Both the position numbers and the translations under genes were made by a program. Positions 15,698-16,028 of a stretch of 16,028 nt of DNA are shown here, in pieces. The notes beneath the pieces are model-generated. The model was given only the letters and a program-made list of their open reading frames with translations. It was not told the DNA's origin and searched no databases. The stretch comes from an uncultured Eubacteriales bacterium (lineage in GTDB: Bacteria; Bacillota_A; Clostridia; Peptostreptococcales; Anaerovoracaceae), in contig CADATR010000038.1 of the NCBI GenBank assembly GCA_902790885.1, positions 1 to 16,028 on the forward strand, given 5' to 3'. The first letter of the stretch is position 1. Each line of letters begins with the position of its first letter.

Positions 15698-15726
15698 TCG
15701 ACAAGCAATTTAAGATAGTGTATACT
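15698..15726 (+). promoter_or_regulatory. Promoter for the tRNA operon
   Basis: TCGACA (15698-15703) and TATACT (15721-15726) are spaced by exactly 17 bases. The predicted start is near 15733, about 75 bases before tRNA-Leu. Confidence 0.65.
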
Positions 15727-15728
15727 AT

Positions 15729-15800
15729 GTGGCGTGCCATGGAGGTATGCAATAAGGAATCCTCCCGCGGGCGGGTCCCTCCTTGTTGCTGGTATGCCAC
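15729..15800 (+). ncRNA. Candidate structured RNA or leader before tRNA-Leu
   Basis: The stretch folds into nested stems. The outer stem, 15729-15738 with 15791-15800, has 10 pairs (two G-U). The middle stem, GCAATAAGGA (15749-15758) with TCCTTGTTGC (15780-15789), has 10 pairs (one G-U). The tip, CCCG/CGGG, has loop CGGG (15768-15771). GGAGG at 15741 could instead pair with CCTCC at 15761 or at 15778, which disrupts parts of this fold. It resembles no SRP, 6S, T-box or riboswitch that I recognise. With the predicted start near 15733, the outermost four pairs would be lost. It could be a processed tRNA leader. Confidence 0.45.
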
Positions 15801-15806
15801 TGATGT

Positions 15807-15891
15807 GCGGATGTGGCGGAATTGGCAGACGCGCACGGTTCAGGTCCGTGTGAGTAACATCGTGTAGGTTCGAATCCTATCATCCGCACCA
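15807..15891 (+). tRNA. tRNA-Leu (CAG)
   Basis: The acceptor stem GCGGATG / CATCCGC is perfect, followed by discriminator A and an encoded CCA. The anticodon stem CACGG / CCGTG encloses TTCAGGT, giving anticodon CAG at 15841-15843, which reads CUG. The T-arm GTAGG-TTCGAAT-CCTAT is standard. A 13-base variable region fits the long-variable-arm leucine class. The length is 85 bases. Confidence 0.96.
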
Positions 15892-15896
15892 GAAAC

Positions 15897-15915
15897 GGCA
15901 GCCATAAAGGCTGCC
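15897..15915 (+). repeat. Hairpin between the two tRNAs
   Basis: GGCAGCC-ATAAA-GGCTGCC is a perfect 7-bp stem in the 34-base spacer. It is followed by AAAATATTAT, not a T-tract, so it is more likely a processing or spacing structure than a terminator. Confidence 0.5.
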
Positions 15916-15925
15916 AAAATATTAT

Positions 15926-16001
15926 GGGGCGTTAGCGCAGCTGGGAGCGCGTCTGACTGGCAGTCAGGAGGTCACGAGTTCGAGCCTCGTACGCTCCACC
16001 A
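15926..16001 (+). tRNA. tRNA-Ala (GGC)
   Basis: The acceptor stem GGGGCGT / ACGCTCC contains the G3-U70 wobble pair that marks alanine tRNAs, then discriminator A and an encoded CCA. The anticodon loop CTGGCAG gives GGC at 15959-15961, reading GCC and GCU. The length is 76 bases. It lies 34 bases after tRNA-Leu and probably shares its transcript. Confidence 0.96.
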
Positions 16002-16028
16002 TGAAACCCTTGGAAATCCACAATGCTG

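Noticed and set aside
15637..15867. A 76-codon open frame running from the end of the DUF1292 gene into tRNA-Leu
   Set aside because: It overlaps the promoter, the structured leader and the tRNA gene and has no supporting start signal.

Overview
The window reads as a chromosomal segment of an anaerobic Gram-positive bacterium of the Clostridia. This is an inference from gene content and signals: strong AGGAGG-type ribosome binding sites, ATP-type PEP carboxykinase, phosphate butyryltransferase, a ferredoxin/flavin oxidoreductase, a DUF1292 protein and tRNAs with encoded CCA. A genus cannot be named from the sequence alone. The genes are ordinary metabolic and housekeeping genes. I see no phage, transposon, CRISPR or defence cassette.

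Layout. Bases 1-897 are the 3' end of a LacZ-type GH2 beta-galactosidase gene. A 920-residue iron-sulfur/flavin oxidoreductase of the glutamate-synthase-beta type follows at 926-3688 and ends at a strong terminator, which it shares with a convergent nitroreductase-family gene (3762-4571, minus). A divergent promoter region separates that gene from ptb (4787-5689). Next come a hairpin and a second, shorter GH2 glycosidase (5796-7445), which converges on serA (7564-8700, minus) across a shared terminator. serA is divergent from pckA (8960-10573). pckA is followed by a compact control region (inverted repeats, a promoter and a terminator hairpin) and then an apparent serC - S11-like membrane protein - uvrC operon (10722-15297). 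A DUF1292 gene (15399-15680), a promoter with a structured leader, tRNA-Leu(CAG) and tRNA-Ala(GGC) close the window.

How the genes connect. SerA and SerC are the first two steps of serine synthesis from 3-phosphoglycerate, and PckA between them supplies or drains PEP. The two GH2 enzymes point to growth on beta-linked sugars. Ptb points to acyl-CoA/acyl-phosphate conversion.

Four points stand out. (1) uvrC is broken by a 13-bp tandem duplication inside the four-cysteine iron-sulfur segment; removing one copy restores a normal UvrC frame. (2) The S11 (DacA/DacF-like) protein upstream of uvrC keeps the fold but appears to have lost all three penicillin-binding active-site motifs. (3) The DNA just before tRNA-Leu can fold into a long nested hairpin with two competing pairings. 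(4) A promoter for serC lies upstream of an intrinsic terminator, an arrangement that suggests attenuation.
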